Origin: Cloeon dipterum
Lineage: Eukaryota > Arthropoda > Insecta > Ephemeroptera > Baetidae
Direction of reading: 5' to 3'
Assembly: GCF_949628265.1 (NCBI RefSeq)
Contig: NC_088788.1
Span: 10,478,001-10,542,000, forward strand
DNA length: 64,000 bases
Positions 51,960-63,020 of this stretch are shown here, piece by piece (the stretch's first letter is position 1; every line of letters starts with the position of its first letter). The notes below the pieces were generated by a model. The model made no database searches and was not told where the DNA came from. It saw only the letters and a list, made by a program, of their open reading frames with translations. The position numbers and the translations under genes were made by a program.

Positions 51960-54118
51960 TTATACAATTTGATAGTGGCTCTTCAGTATACTCAGCAGCC
52001 TTGTCTCTGGGAGCGTTGACAGCTGAGCCATGAATGAGTCTGTAAGCAGTGACCAAAATAAATATACGTTAGCAAACATTTATCTAATTTTCTCGCATAA
52101 TGATTACAGCTTATAACTATTTGCACAGATTTTGCATATATATCAAAATTTATTCACATCCTGGGTTACCGTTGATTTTTATAAGTTAATGGCAAGATTT
52201 TCCAATTAATGCCATGCAAAACAATATCAGTAATAGTTTTCATCTTTCCAAATCTGATGGTAAAATAAAAAATGAAATAGTATGGCTGAATGCCATAGTG
52301 CTTTAATGCTAATTTCCATGTGATAATTTTTGCATCAATGATTTTGATGGTGCTGTACCGAATAATAATTTTGCTGACGAGTTGATTATCATGACAGTTT
52401 TGATCAGTCTTCAAATTTGTCAATTTTAGAATAATTAAATAAAACCCTAGTAGTTCATAGCCTAAAGTTATGAAAAGTAATAAATTGCATACATACTTTT
52501 GTTTCCTGATACGCATCCTGCGCTGATGACGCTCTGCACTGCCTGTCCGAAGCGGTCTAGAGCCAAATTTCTGCTCGGTTCGTTCACATTTTGAGAGAAC
52601 AGTTCTTTCCTGAGGTCGTCTACCAACGATGCAAGCTCAATCGCAGACACTCCTCTCCCTTGGATCATTTGGTTTACGGCGTGTGTCCCTGTGAGCAAGC
52701 CCTATGGATCGGATATTTTTGTCATTTGAACAGAACAATTTACGAGGACTTAACCTGCATTAGGGATAAATGCAAGGTGGAGTACAACTTCTCCGTTTCA
52801 GTCAGAGTGGGAGTTGGTTCAGTGTTGAGTTCTGTTGCACTTTCAGTGATTTCTACTCGGCCGTCGTGGAATGGAGAGAAAATGGTCCACCTTCGATTCA
52901 CATCAGATTACATTATTTGCTCCTGATATATTTTTTAAATAAAATCTCAACCTGAATAGTCCAACGATTGGTGTGGCGGGGAATTCGTTAATGCCAGTTG
53001 GTCCAGACTTGGGCTGCTGCAAAGGGGCTAAACACAAATGCGTGTTCTCCTGTACCCACTGGGTAACCATTCTGAGGAGTGCCTGAGGAGGTGCTTTGTA
53101 AAGCTCTGAAATTTTCGGTAAATGGGATAAAATTGCAAATTTAAAAAAGAAACAGAAAATACTTACTGCCTGGCTTTGATCCGTACATCTGGACGAGAGA
53201 GGTGAGAAGGCTAGCTGTGAATAGAGGAGAAACTTGGGGCAGCTCTTGTAATTTCGGTGCAGCACTTGGAGTGAGTATAAAGAAATCGCTAACCAAACTC
53301 TGTGCCAAATGAAGAGAGGCGTCTGGGCTGATGGGCAAGGTCCACTGAAAAACATCTTAATTCAATAAAATCACAAAGTTAAGTTGATTAAATTGCACTC
53401 ACGTGCATCCAATAGCCGATGGTGAGTAGCACATGAATCTTCCTGGTTGATATCGCCAAGGAAGCCAGTTTTGAAAGGATTTTCATCCGAGAGTCAGTTA
53501 TGGGATGAAAGAGCACCAAAAAGAGCTGATTGCGCCCAGCACATATGTTGCTTTGACTTGTTTTAGAAAAGTGATCACAGAGCACTTCAAGAAGACTAAG
53601 CTCTGAAGATGATTTGAGGCCCACCTGAAATTAAAATCATTTTTAAGACTGATATTTTCGTATTTTATCCAGGGTGTTTCTTGAGAAAGGTAAAATCAGA
53701 AATTGGCAGCAATTTTTTGCTTTTTAAGCAGTATTCAATTGAAAAAACTATCTAGGTAAATTTGCTCACTCTTCTTTTAACGCCTAGAAGTGGATGCAAA
53801 GGATCCACATCGCAGAAAACGAACTCGGACGCAACTTCTCTCACAAAATCCCTGGCAAACTGAGGGACATCATCGTTTGGATTTGCAGCCAAGTAGGGCA
53901 TAAGCAACGCCTCTGAAAAATGGGAAAAATTAAAGAAAAACATAAATATGTGATCTTGTATCACAGTGTCATGTATTCGTGAGTTAAATTTAAATTGATG
54001 GCGATTTTAAACCATTTAGTATACCTGAATGTTCCAAAGCATCTCTAGCACAATAAGGAAACTCAAATTTCCTGATTGTGGTCTTGATCTCTGCAAGATT
54101 TCCCACGTTATACGACAT
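51960..54118 (-). CDS. INTS15: Integrator complex subunit 15
   Basis: INTS15 (C7orf26 in vertebrates) is an Integrator subunit; the complex cleaves snRNA 3' ends and attenuates transcription. Eight exons in phase: 54118-54025, 53912-53770, 53624-53403, 53344-53167, 53105-52952, 52890-52755, 52701-52497 and 52039-51960; 403 aa, against about 449 in human. Colinear matches to the human protein as I recall it: LSLLEVLCDHF, DSRMKILSKLASLAI, a region equivalent to the vertebrate LAKALVDDY segment (LAQSLVSDFFILTP), TPIVGLFRW, YSTLHLSLMQ and LALDRFGQAVQSVISAG. The vertebrate Pro/His-rich tail is missing and the protein ends KSHYQIV. The start has a good context (GTGAAATGT) and sits 393 bp from the divergent RNPC3 start. 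Confidence 0.92.
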
Positions 54119-54303
54119 TTCACCAAAAACCATAAAATAAATATGTTGCTCCTGTTATTAAAACAGGTTTTTGGTTGTCGTTTGTTAAATTTTATTGCTC
54201 GAAAAGTAACAGGTCTCGTCTCCTCGCCGTCTTGTTTACAAAACAATGAAGACCATGACACACCCCCATTACAGCCAACGAACACTCGCATAATAAAAGT
54301 GAC

Positions 54304-54310
54304 CCAATCA
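54304..54310 (+). promoter_or_regulatory. CCAAT box (NF-Y type)
   Basis: CCAATCA followed by GCG, a good NF-Y match, about 205 nt from the RNPC3 ATG and 190 nt from the INTS15 ATG. Confidence 0.6.
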
Positions 54311-54324
54311 GCGCACACTACTGT

Positions 54325-54345
54325 CGTGTTCGAACTTCGAACACG
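54325..54345. promoter_or_regulatory. Perfect 21-nt palindrome in the shared promoter
   Basis: CGTGTTCGAA, one central C, then TTCGAACACG. It lies 14 nt from the CCAAT box. The perfect dyad symmetry suggests a homodimeric factor site; the factor is not identified. It does not match the heat-shock element spacing. Confidence 0.65.
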
Positions 54346-54511
54346 CATTGCTAATACCAAAATTCTAACTAAAGGTGCGAAAACAAACAACAAACAAACG
54401 CACAGTCGCACACTTCATGTGGATGTAAACAAAGACGAACGTGTTGATGCTTTCACAAGTCGATGAATTTTAAGGGCAATTCATTCATATTTTAAAACTC
54501 TTTTAGTCAAA

Positions 54512-56462
54512 ATGAGCATGAATTGCTTGAAGATTTCAAACTTCCCGGAGAGTTTTAGCAACGCGGAAAAAGAGGACTTTCTGAAGCATTTTGGTGCTGT
54601 TTCAGTTGACTTCGTAGGCTCAAAAAATTCCCTTGCCTTCGCTAGGTGAGTTTCCCAAATTTATGTTAGAAAGATAATTTTAGCAAATATTTTTTTTTCA
54701 GTTTCGACAGTGAAAATGGAGCGTCAACTGCTCTCAAGAGGCTGCACCAACTGGAAATCTTGGGGAAGCGTTTAATTACAGTTTACAGTAAGAGAAAAAT
54801 TGAGAATTGGACTGCTGTGAATATTTTAGAGTCCCAAAAGCCTGATGAGTGAGTAAAATAAATTTTTGTCCGTGTAAAATAATTATATATTTAAATATTT
54901 TTTATAGAGATGCAAAGGATGGTGGCAGTCAGAAGTGCTATGAAAAATTTCTTCAAGATCTCAACGCCTGGAGTTTGCCACTGAATTTAAGCCAGCCTCC
55001 GCCTTCACACATAACGTAAGCCAACCAACTAATGAAATTTCCGAAAATTTAATTTGTTTATGGGTTGATTGCAGATATTTGTATCCACCGCCTTCGATCG
55101 AAGTGCTTGCAAACATAGCTCGAGCTCTTGTTTCCGTTCCTAAATTTTACAACCAAGTGTTGCACCTAATGAACAAAATGAATTTGCCTTCGCCATTCCA
55201 CTCAACGTCCCCTGAGTATCAGTCTGCCATAGCTTCCCTTCTGGGTCTTCAGTTAAACCTTCAAAGTGAAAGCAGCAAATCGCCAGTTCCAGATTTAAAT
55301 GGAATCAGTGCCACAGAGGAAGAACAAAACAAACAAAAGACTTCTTCCAGTGAATCTGAACTTGAAAGTGACTCTGAGCCGCTGAACAAGGTTCCCGAGC
55401 TGTTGCCACTTAAGAGGAAGTCTGCAGACACCAGGTCAAGAATCAAAGTACCAAAGTTGTCAAAGCCGCAAAAAAGTTCAACACAAATAACCAAACAAGC
55501 AGTGCCAGTTACTGATGTTTTTGAGTTGAGCACCAAAGAGCCGCAAAAGAACATCACGTTGAAGCTTAGTGAAAAAGACGATGGTCAAGTTAAACCCATT
55601 GTGGCGCCAAGTGATCCTTCAGTGCAAGCAGACGGTTTTGGTATCCTCTTTCCAGTTGTGCCCAGCAATGAAGAACATGAAGAAAAGGACCAAAATGACA
55701 GCAATGATGGCTCATATATTTCTGTAGCCACGCTTAGGGGGAACAGGGTACCTGAGAGAGGTGAGTTTTATCTCTTTGCAAGAGGGAATACTCAGGGTTG
55801 AATTTTTTACACTGGCTTCAAACATTATACTAATGTAAATTTTTTACTTGCACTTGTATGAAAAAACTTATTCTTCTTTTGAGTAATTACTGCCCTCAAA
55901 TTCGCCAGAATTCAAATATATCACATGTAGGTCATGAGCGAATAATAATAATTAATCAAAATTTATTGTTAACTGAAGTGCAAGATTTTGGTAAAAATTT
56001 GGAGAAAAACTTTCAGACTTGAAGATTATTGCAACCCTAGTCAATTCTACTATAATAATTTTATTTTAGATCGATCAAGCCTGCCTGTTTTTCGAAACTA
56101 TCAGCCTGGAGCTCCATCTTGCCGGCTGTATGTTAAAAATTTGGCCAAGGCAACCACAGCGAGAGACCTGCATTTCATCTTCAGGGCTTTCATTGGACAC
56201 AGACCATTGGATGAGGAAGCAAATAAAATGTGAGGCGTCTTTTATTATGCTGCAGTTGTGATTTAAAATTTTTTAAAGGTTTGATATTCTGCTGATGACT
56301 GAAGGACGCATGAAAGGACAGGCCTTTATCACTTTTCCTTCTGTGGAGCAAGCTCAAAACGCAATGAAGGAGGCAAACGGCTACATTCTTCATGACAAAC
56401 CAATGGTCATCCAATTTGGCAGATCAAAAGTACAAAATACTGTTAGTAAACAGAGCGATTAA
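54512..56462 (+). CDS. RNPC3: RNPC3, U11/U12-65K protein of the minor spliceosome
   Basis: The two-RRM protein that bridges U11 and U12 snRNPs and binds U12 snRNA, needed to recognise minor (U12-type) introns. Exons 54512-54645, 54702-54848, 54908-55015, 55075-55760, 56070-56229 and 56279-56462; 472 aa. The N-terminal RRM (residues about 5-78) has KISNFPESF and LAFASFDSENGA as RNP2/RNP1-like strands. A YLYPPPS linker is followed by an acidic/Ser-rich middle section. The C-terminal RRM is well conserved: SCRLYVKNLAKATTARDL, MFDILLMTEGRMKGQAF, ANGYILHDKPMVIQFGR, matching vertebrate RNPC3 closely. A second in-frame ATG two codons downstream could also serve as start. It shares a promoter with INTS15. 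Confidence 0.94.
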
Positions 56463-57596
56463 ATTTTATTATCATTAAAAGACTGTTTTGTTTCTGTTCT
56501 TGTAAAATTATGTTTATTTTCTGAATAATTTAACCTGTTTAATGAGTATTACACAAGCATGAAGCAATGCAAACTGATATCGTTTTGATATAATATGGCA
56601 CACTTAATAGTGTTAATTATTCTTTGTTGGAGACTTAAATCACTAAGAATTTGAGCCAATTGCAGGATTTTAGGAACCACTAGTAACATCGTACTCAATT
56701 TAAGTTTTCAATTCATTGCTTAATTTTATCAATTTTGTAAGTACAAAATCCATAGGGGGATGCAAATAGGACTGGCCACAATTCAAGCTAAAGCACATTT
56801 TCAAGTAGGTAAAACATCTGACAAGCTCAGTGAACTTAAAACAATTAAAATTATTTTTGTAAAGTATTCGTAAAAATGATGAGAACTAAAAGACTTGCCA
56901 AATTTTGCACGAATCATTCAAACAGAATCACATGTCCAAAAATATTCTCCAAAGATTCACACCCCTGTGAACAATTAATAAGTTCAGTTGACGCGTGTCC
57001 AGACAAATTAAATATAAAAATACACACATTGCGTTAATTGGGATCATATTGGCTATTTAGGGAAGTCCTTAGAAGAACATTCCTTGGTTCGTAAAATTAG
57101 TCTTCATTGCTATCAACCCCAGCCCTTTTTCATGGAAAATATATTTTTAGAGCAATAAAGACGACTTTTACAACAATGAATGCGCAGTTTTTAAACTATT
57201 CTATGAGCAATGAGAAGAGGATCCTTTATAGAAGTCCCTAAAGTTTGAAGCCCACTATTTTATTTTAATTTTCACGCGCATCGTAATAGGTTTCAGATTT
57301 AAGCCTTTTACTATGTGCATTCCAGATGTGATTCCGAACGATTTCTGTTTTCAGGATATCAAGTCTGGAACGCAGATAAAATAAACTAAACTTTGAAATA
57401 GTTTCTGTCTGGTTGTGGCTTGAAATGCAAAAGACTTTCCCAAATAGCCAATAAAATGGTGATTTTAGTAGTTTGCAGCAATCATACAAGTTAGTTCTGA
57501 CCCACCGTATAACCTCCTCCACTTGAGATCAAAATATAAATAATCGTGTTACTCATTTGCCAGAAATGATAAATGATAGATATTTCGTGCGACGCT
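56463..57596. other. Convergent interval between RNPC3 and MIER
   Basis: The 3' ends of two genes on opposite strands. RNPC3 probably ends soon after its stop; the MIER 3' UTR may run to an AATAAA on the minus strand near 57258-57264. An 85-codon minus-strand ORF (57265-57522) starts with ATG but resembles nothing I recognise and lies in the likely MIER 3' UTR. Confidence 0.6.
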
Positions 57597-59039
57597 CTAA
57601 GCCTCGGCTGCCATAGTTTTTCCCGAACCGTCCCCAAGCAAGTTTTCCAAAAACTCCAGATTTCTGTTTGAACTAATTCTAAAAGGCCTACTTGGCTTCT
57701 TGCTTATTTTCACGTCATTTCTGGTCATCAGTTTTTCGTGGCGTGCAGTCTTTTTGAACAGGTAGTAAAATTTGATTATGTCCATCACCGACTTGGAGGG
57801 CAACTTATTCTGGTGGATTTTGAAGAAGTCTTTGCCGTAGGTGCAAAGTCCATTTTCAAACTTGTCCACCTCTTGCTCTGTCCACAGAGAAATGGTGTTC
57901 ACTGGCTCAGTTGTGTTGAACGAATGTCTGCGAAGCGCCTCTTCGATGTTGAAATTGCTCATCATCAGAGAATACAAGTTCTCGTCATTGTCTCGTACAC
58001 ACGCGTGCCTGCCCTGAAGTTGCGCTTTATTTGTTGCTTTGTTGAAAGCCTCAACCTGAGAAAAAATAACAGCAATAGCATTAACTTGCGTCTCAATTTC
58101 AGGTATAAGTGTATTATTTCCTGAATTTTAATAAAACAATTCTGGAATTATAACTAAACTTGACCCTTTAGAACCATTCAGGGTGCTAAGGAAAGAGATT
58201 TTTGCACATCAAGGCGTCATGAGCACCCTGATGTCTTCAAAAGGGCCAAACGGCACATTTCCAACAGTGTTCAGATCTTGCAAATAAAAAAATACAAAGC
58301 CTACAGGTATCAGTTGTCAGTTCAATGGCTAAATTCAGGAATTATATCAATCAATCGAGGCTACCCTGACGCCAGGGCTCAATGTGTAAACTAACGGCAT
58401 TCCAGATCTAGACTAAAATTGCCAAAAAATATCACACATTACTTAAAACTAGTTAGTATAGTACGCTCAAATGTCAGGGTTTAAAAATTCCAATACCTGA
58501 TTTTCTGACAAATGGCTCGGATCCCAGAGCAGTGTGTCCAGCTTTCCGTAGTGAGGATCAATCGTGTCCATGCTGCAGGCAACTTCAGGAACCTGTGCTT
58601 GGTACTCGTCTCCAACCCTGGTGGTTTTGAAGGAGCCAGAGTTGCTAAAGTCAAGGGACGTGTAGAGGTCTTCCTCGTCCTCGACATACATCTGCAGCAC
58701 CTGCGTGCTGGTGATGCCTGGTTGTATTGTGTTTTCCTCGACACCGCTGCAGTCGTCTTCGATGATGGCCTCGATGTCGTTTTCCACGTTGATGGAGTTC
58801 ACTGGGTGGACCTCGCCGTAGCCATGCATGGCGAACAGCTCAGCGAGAGGAATTTGATTGTCCTTTTGCAACTCGGAGAGCTCGTCTAATTCACTCTCAG
58901 CTTCTTCTTCAAGGGCTTCTTCGTCATCAAGGGTCCTCTCGTCGTCGTAATCGTGAATCATCATCTCAATCGGTGGATCAAACTCCTTATCGTCGTTGTC
59001 TTCATTGTTTGGTATGTCCACTTCACCTATTTCCCCCAT
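57597..59039 (-). CDS. MIER1: MIER family ELM2-SANT corepressor
   Basis: Mesoderm induction early response proteins recruit HDAC1/2 through ELM2-SANT domains and repress transcription in the nucleus. Two coding exons, 59039-58497 and 58055-57597, join at phase 0; 333 aa, shorter than vertebrate MIER1. The N-terminus is strongly acidic (DDEEALEEEAESELDELSEL). The ELM2 domain spans the intron: RVGDEYQAQVPEVA, LLWDPSHLSENQ, then the NFNIEEALRRHSFN helix. The SANT domain follows: LWTEQEVDKFENGLCTYGKD, FFKIHQNKLPSKSV, IIKFYYLFKKT. The family's long C-terminal extension is reduced to about 45 residues. A splice acceptor (TTTTTAG) 8 nt before the ATG (first exonic base 59047) shows that the 5' UTR is interrupted by an intron. 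Confidence 0.93.
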
Positions 59040-59703
59040 TTTGGCGCCTAAAAATATATACATAAACAAAATTAATGAAGCTTTCAAGTTTTCCGTTTAC
59101 CTTTTTATATGAAAAACAGAACCACAAATTTAAGTTCCATAACTTGAAATAACAGATATAATTTTAAAAGTGAGTACCCTTTTTGTGGGGAAAAATGTCT
59201 TTAGTTTCTCGTTTAGATACACACAGTGATTAGTAGAAATTCTGGCACAATAAAAGCAGGAACAGAAAATGATTCACTAAAACCGTAACTAAAATAAAGA
59301 TTCCATTAAATCGTTTGAAAATTATCACAAGATTCGAAACAATATAATTTTAAAGTAGAACAAAAAAAAGCACAAAAACATTATTATGAGGTTTGAATGA
59401 GGGTTGGACGGATAGCGAAACGAAAACAAGAGGCACAGCAACGCTACGACTCACTGCTGAACTTCTCAATAAAAACAGTCTTTAAGATTTATGACGGTGA
59501 AATATAAGAAAAACTATTGAACAGATACACATGTTCAAAAATCACTTACTGCTCATTATCTCATATATATCTTGAAAGTTTAAAACGGCACTAAATTTGC
59601 AGAAAATAAAATCGCATAGCGAAAGATTATTGACCCTCCGTTTGGATAGTAGTCAATGATGGTTTAATGATTGCTGATGGCTGCCGAGTGCCGAGTTCTA
59701 GCG

Positions 59704-59713
59704 GCGCCTGCGC
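59704..59713. promoter_or_regulatory. NRF-1-like site
   Basis: GCGCCTGCGC, one base off the palindromic NRF-1 core, 38 nt from the CRE. Confidence 0.4.
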
Positions 59714-59750
59714 CGTATGACAAATATTTGAACTTCTTTTGGCGCAGAGC

Positions 59751-59758
59751 TGACGTCA
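59751..59758. promoter_or_regulatory. Perfect cAMP response element
   Basis: TGACGTCA, the full palindromic CRE, about 160 nt upstream of the THAP-gene ATG. It can serve CREB/ATF-family dimers in either direction. Confidence 0.6.
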
Positions 59759-59917
59759 TAGGTTGAATCTGATTGGCTCTAAAAAGGTAGTGTTTGCGTC
59801 CGACATGTTACAATGCTGCGCCACATAGTAATGGCTTCATCATAACAATATCATCTGGTATCCTCTGCTAATTACTTCAAATAGACTACGAAATTGTGCT
59901 GTTTGAAATTATCAAAG

Positions 59918-61380
59918 ATGCCTGGTATTGCGTGCGCTTTTACTCACTGTAGAAACAGTACAACTACGCGTCCTTCAAAGCGTACTTTCACTCTGCCTAC
60001 GATTTTGCTACACCAAGGTGAAGACGACAGGAAGATTTCATCTGATCGAAGAGCTGCATGGCTGGCTATCATTAACCGGAAAGACATTAAAGACGGCTCA
60101 AGGAGTATGAATAATATCAGGGTTTGCGAGGATCATTTTCTCGGGAGTAAGCTTTTCAACCTTATAGATAAATGCAACTAACAAAAAAGTGGCTCCTTTA
60201 AATTTTGTTTGCAGAAAAACCAAGCTACTATCGGGACGTGACAAACGTTGACTGGAAACCATCTGTGAATTTAGGTGGTGACTGCGTTAGAGAATCCCAA
60301 AAAGCATCAACTCGAAATTCGCGATATTTGAGAAGGATGAATCGTCATCGCAGTCCAGAAGTTAGTAGTGCACCAATTGGTCACAAACTAATAAGAAGTA
60401 CACCAAGTAGTTCACCAACTGATCAGAAACCAATACCTGCTGATGCTTACAAGGCAGTTGATATGGAAGTGGATATAAAGCTGGAGGAAAACCTGGATGA
60501 AGAAATAATGAAAAATGAAGAAGAATGTGTCCCTTTTGATTTTGAACCGTCAGCTGAAACGGATCCACTTTCGTGTCAGAATGACGTTGGTTGCCAAACA
60601 GAGTTGAGCGGAGAGGATATAGACTTGCTGAATCATGAAAGATCAAAAATGACAGAAAAACAACCTGAAATCAAACAGGAAGGTTGCAGCGATGATCTGG
60701 CCCTTGGGAACCAAGTCGTCCAGAAATCAGCAGGCGTTTCGTTCACGGATCACATTGATAAAAGAATTGCCAAATTTATTAAAGCTTTGAACGAGCACTC
60801 TGACTTAAGCAAAATGTCATTGGAATGTGCGAAAAGACTGTTTGAGCTTAAATTTTCTCCAATAGCTTCTTACGGCGTTGAAATAATATGGGAGTACTTG
60901 TCGGTCGAAGATTTCGCAAAACTAGAAAATGTGAAACCCAGGTATTTTAAAAAAGTGATGGGTTGCTCAAAATACAACAAGAATACCTACGTTTACATGC
61001 TAGCAGAGGAAGAACTATTTGTCAGTGATCTAAGAAAAAAGCACAACCTCCCTGAAACTGAAAATTACCTAAAATTTAGTACAACATACACGGCAGAGCT
61101 TAAACAGCATTACAATTATGGATTCATAGAAACGCCTGCCATGAATGATGATGGTTGGAAACAACCGCTATGTGAAGAGAGACATGTGTTATGCAGCTTT
61201 GCAATGCACGGTTTTCACAACCAAATTTGCAAATTTAGTGACGACCGAAATCAGTGCTTTGAGGCAAATCGCTATTCTTGTGTGTGCAAATTGTGCGGAT
61301 CACTATGTGGTCAGTGGCATCTGTTAAATTGCCCGCAACGGACACGACCCTTGAAGGATTATGCCAAGATGTCAGACTAA
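59918..61380 (+). CDS. THAP zinc-finger protein with a retroelement-like C-terminal domain
   Basis: Two exons, 59918-60146 and 60215-61380, join in phase; 464 aa. Residues 1-90 form a THAP C2CH DNA-binding finger: C6 and C11 of GIACAFTHC, the conserved Trp of RAAWLAI, then VCEDHF and a variant of the terminal box, DWKPSVNLG. A low-complexity acidic linker follows. The last ~210 residues carry LFELKFSPIASYGVEIIWEY, KLENVKPRYFKKVMGCSKY, RHVLCSFAMHGFHNQIC and a C-x2-C-x7-H-x3-C knuckle (CKLCGSLCGQWHLLNC). This pattern resembles the extreme C-terminus of non-LTR retrotransposon reverse transcriptases. No reverse-transcriptase catalytic motif is present. Probably a DNA-binding regulator with a domesticated tail; function unknown. 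A TTG-initiated extension upstream is possible but the ATG at 59918 fits the THAP consensus M-P-x-x-C. Confidence 0.85.
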
Positions 61381-63020
61381 TCGATGGTATTAGCGCTTTC
61401 GAACTCCACGTAATAATAATTATTTGCAATACAATTTCTGGCCAGTGTTTTTATCTTATTAGTACAAACCTCTTGATTTTTTTTATTATCACTTAATTTC
61501 CTAAAGTTGATTAAGATGCTTAAGAAGACAATTATTTATGACTGGAGGTGTCTTCATTCTAAACGCGTTTGAGCTTATTAAATCATCGAACTTTTCCTTA
61601 ATCTGTGCTTGAAATTTAAGATTTGATTTTCCTCGACGTGAGTCAGCTCGTTTCTTGCGCCCCTATCAGTAGAATATAATTTTTAATATTAAAACATGGA
61701 CAAAAGATTAAAAATAATAGTTCCTAATTTTTAAGATTATATATTGGTCCAAAAGCCTAAATGCCCCTGATGGCTTTAGACTATATAGCACGCATTAATA
61801 TATATAGAAGAAAAATATCTTGATCGTAGTACATTAATCTGAAACTCCTTTAAAAAAGAAATTGTACTCGGGCCCCAGACAGGACAGGAAACGCATGAAT
61901 TAGGACTGCAACCAGTAACCTCAACTATAGTTGAGAAGGAAACTGCAGTGAAAATGAGAAAAATGCTCGCTACACATCGAGGAAGCCGCATTTAACTTCT
62001 ATGACAACCTCTCGTGTTTCTGCCTTCATTGGCATTTTCTATCAAGAAATAAAATTTTAAAATAAAACAAAAAAACATTACTATAAATGACAATTTTTAA
62101 TTTAAAAAAAATTCATTGATGTTCTCATGTGCCTTAAGTTCTTGCCAAAATATGTTGAGAAAAGTCAAATTTTCAAAAAAGAATACTAGTTTAATTATTT
62201 AATCAGAATTAATAATTACATTTTTAAATAAATTGGTTTCATAATTAGATATATATATATATAGTAACATAATATCATTAATAAGACACATTCAATCGTT
62301 TGCAGCTTTAATTGGTCTATTTCAGAGGTCTTAGCCAACCACCTAATTTTGGGTCTCGATGTCAGCCGTCGCAAATTTGACCAAGCTGTTGCAGCCACTA
62401 GTAAAAAAATATACACATGGTTGAGAAAAAATTGGTCTCCGGCCCTTTAGGATGCTAGTAAATATCTAACTTTACCTTCAGTTTGTGAGCCGCGCCAGCC
62501 GCCACCGAGCCGAAATCCACCTGTAGCCAGGACAGCCAGTTGGCGCCTATTAAGATTACGCGGCTGAGACCTAGTCAGTTTAATCAATATTCGATTAAAC
62601 CAACCCGCGTTTTCGGTATTCAGTCTAGCATTGATTACATCCTAATATTAAAGCGAAAAACCAGCAGAATTAGATCGAATTTTTAATTTATTTTGCTAAA
62701 TTTTAAGACATATTTGACATTGTGTACACAGGCAATAAATTATTTTACAAATCTATCGGCATGAAGTCAAATATAAAGTAAAATGTTTTAAGCATGAACC
62801 ACATACATATTAATCAAGACATGAATCTACCCAACAGTTCCGATATTCAAGCAGAGTACAGAGAGATCTCTTTACCAGAGTGTTTCCTGACAACTTAACA
62901 AAAAATAATACCGAGCAAGTGAAGACTTAATTTTGGTCCAGATCCTTTTGATTTTGACATTTCAGCATAACACATAACATGCAAAACGTGAATCTGAGTA
63001 AACAAATTGATTCGGAATAC
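61381..63020. other. Interval between the THAP gene and GNL1
   Basis: 1.6 kb, mostly AT-rich, including an (AT)n run near 62249-62263. One GC-rich structured island at 62488-62600 is listed separately. No ORF here resembles a known protein. Confidence 0.6.
62488..62600. repeat. GC-rich island with two hairpins
   Basis: AGCCGCG (62488-62494) pairs with CGCGGCT (62559-62565), with a second inner stem, and 12 nt on a perfect 8-bp hairpin, GTTTAATC/GATTAAAC (62578-62585 and 62593-62600), has a 7-nt loop. The island is isolated in AT-rich DNA. On the minus strand it ends in a GTAAAG donor-like site. It may be a short interspersed element, a structured RNA or an isolated exon; none can be chosen by reading. 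Confidence 0.45.

Larger units (their letters stand above)
54119..54511. promoter_or_regulatory. Bidirectional promoter of INTS15 and RNPC3
   Basis: 393 bp between two head-to-head start codons. It holds a CCAAT box, a perfect 21-nt palindrome and CpG-containing sequence, and no TATA box. Both 5' UTRs must fit within it. Confidence 0.8.
59040..59917. promoter_or_regulatory. Divergent promoter region of MIER and the THAP gene
   Basis: About 880 bp between head-to-head genes. The half nearest MIER is AT-rich and holds its 5' UTR intron. The 59640-59830 part has GC-rich sequence, a CRE, an NRF-1-like site and an inverted CCAAT (GATTGGCT, 59770-59777), a compact set typical of a broadly expressed promoter. 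Confidence 0.65.

Noticed and set aside
54325-54345. Heat-shock element in the INTS15/RNPC3 promoter
   Set aside because: The TTC and GAA units are spaced by one or zero bases instead of the required two.
57265-57522. 85-codon minus-strand ORF as a gene
   Set aside because: It lies in the probable MIER 3' UTR, has no recognisable motif and no promoter context.
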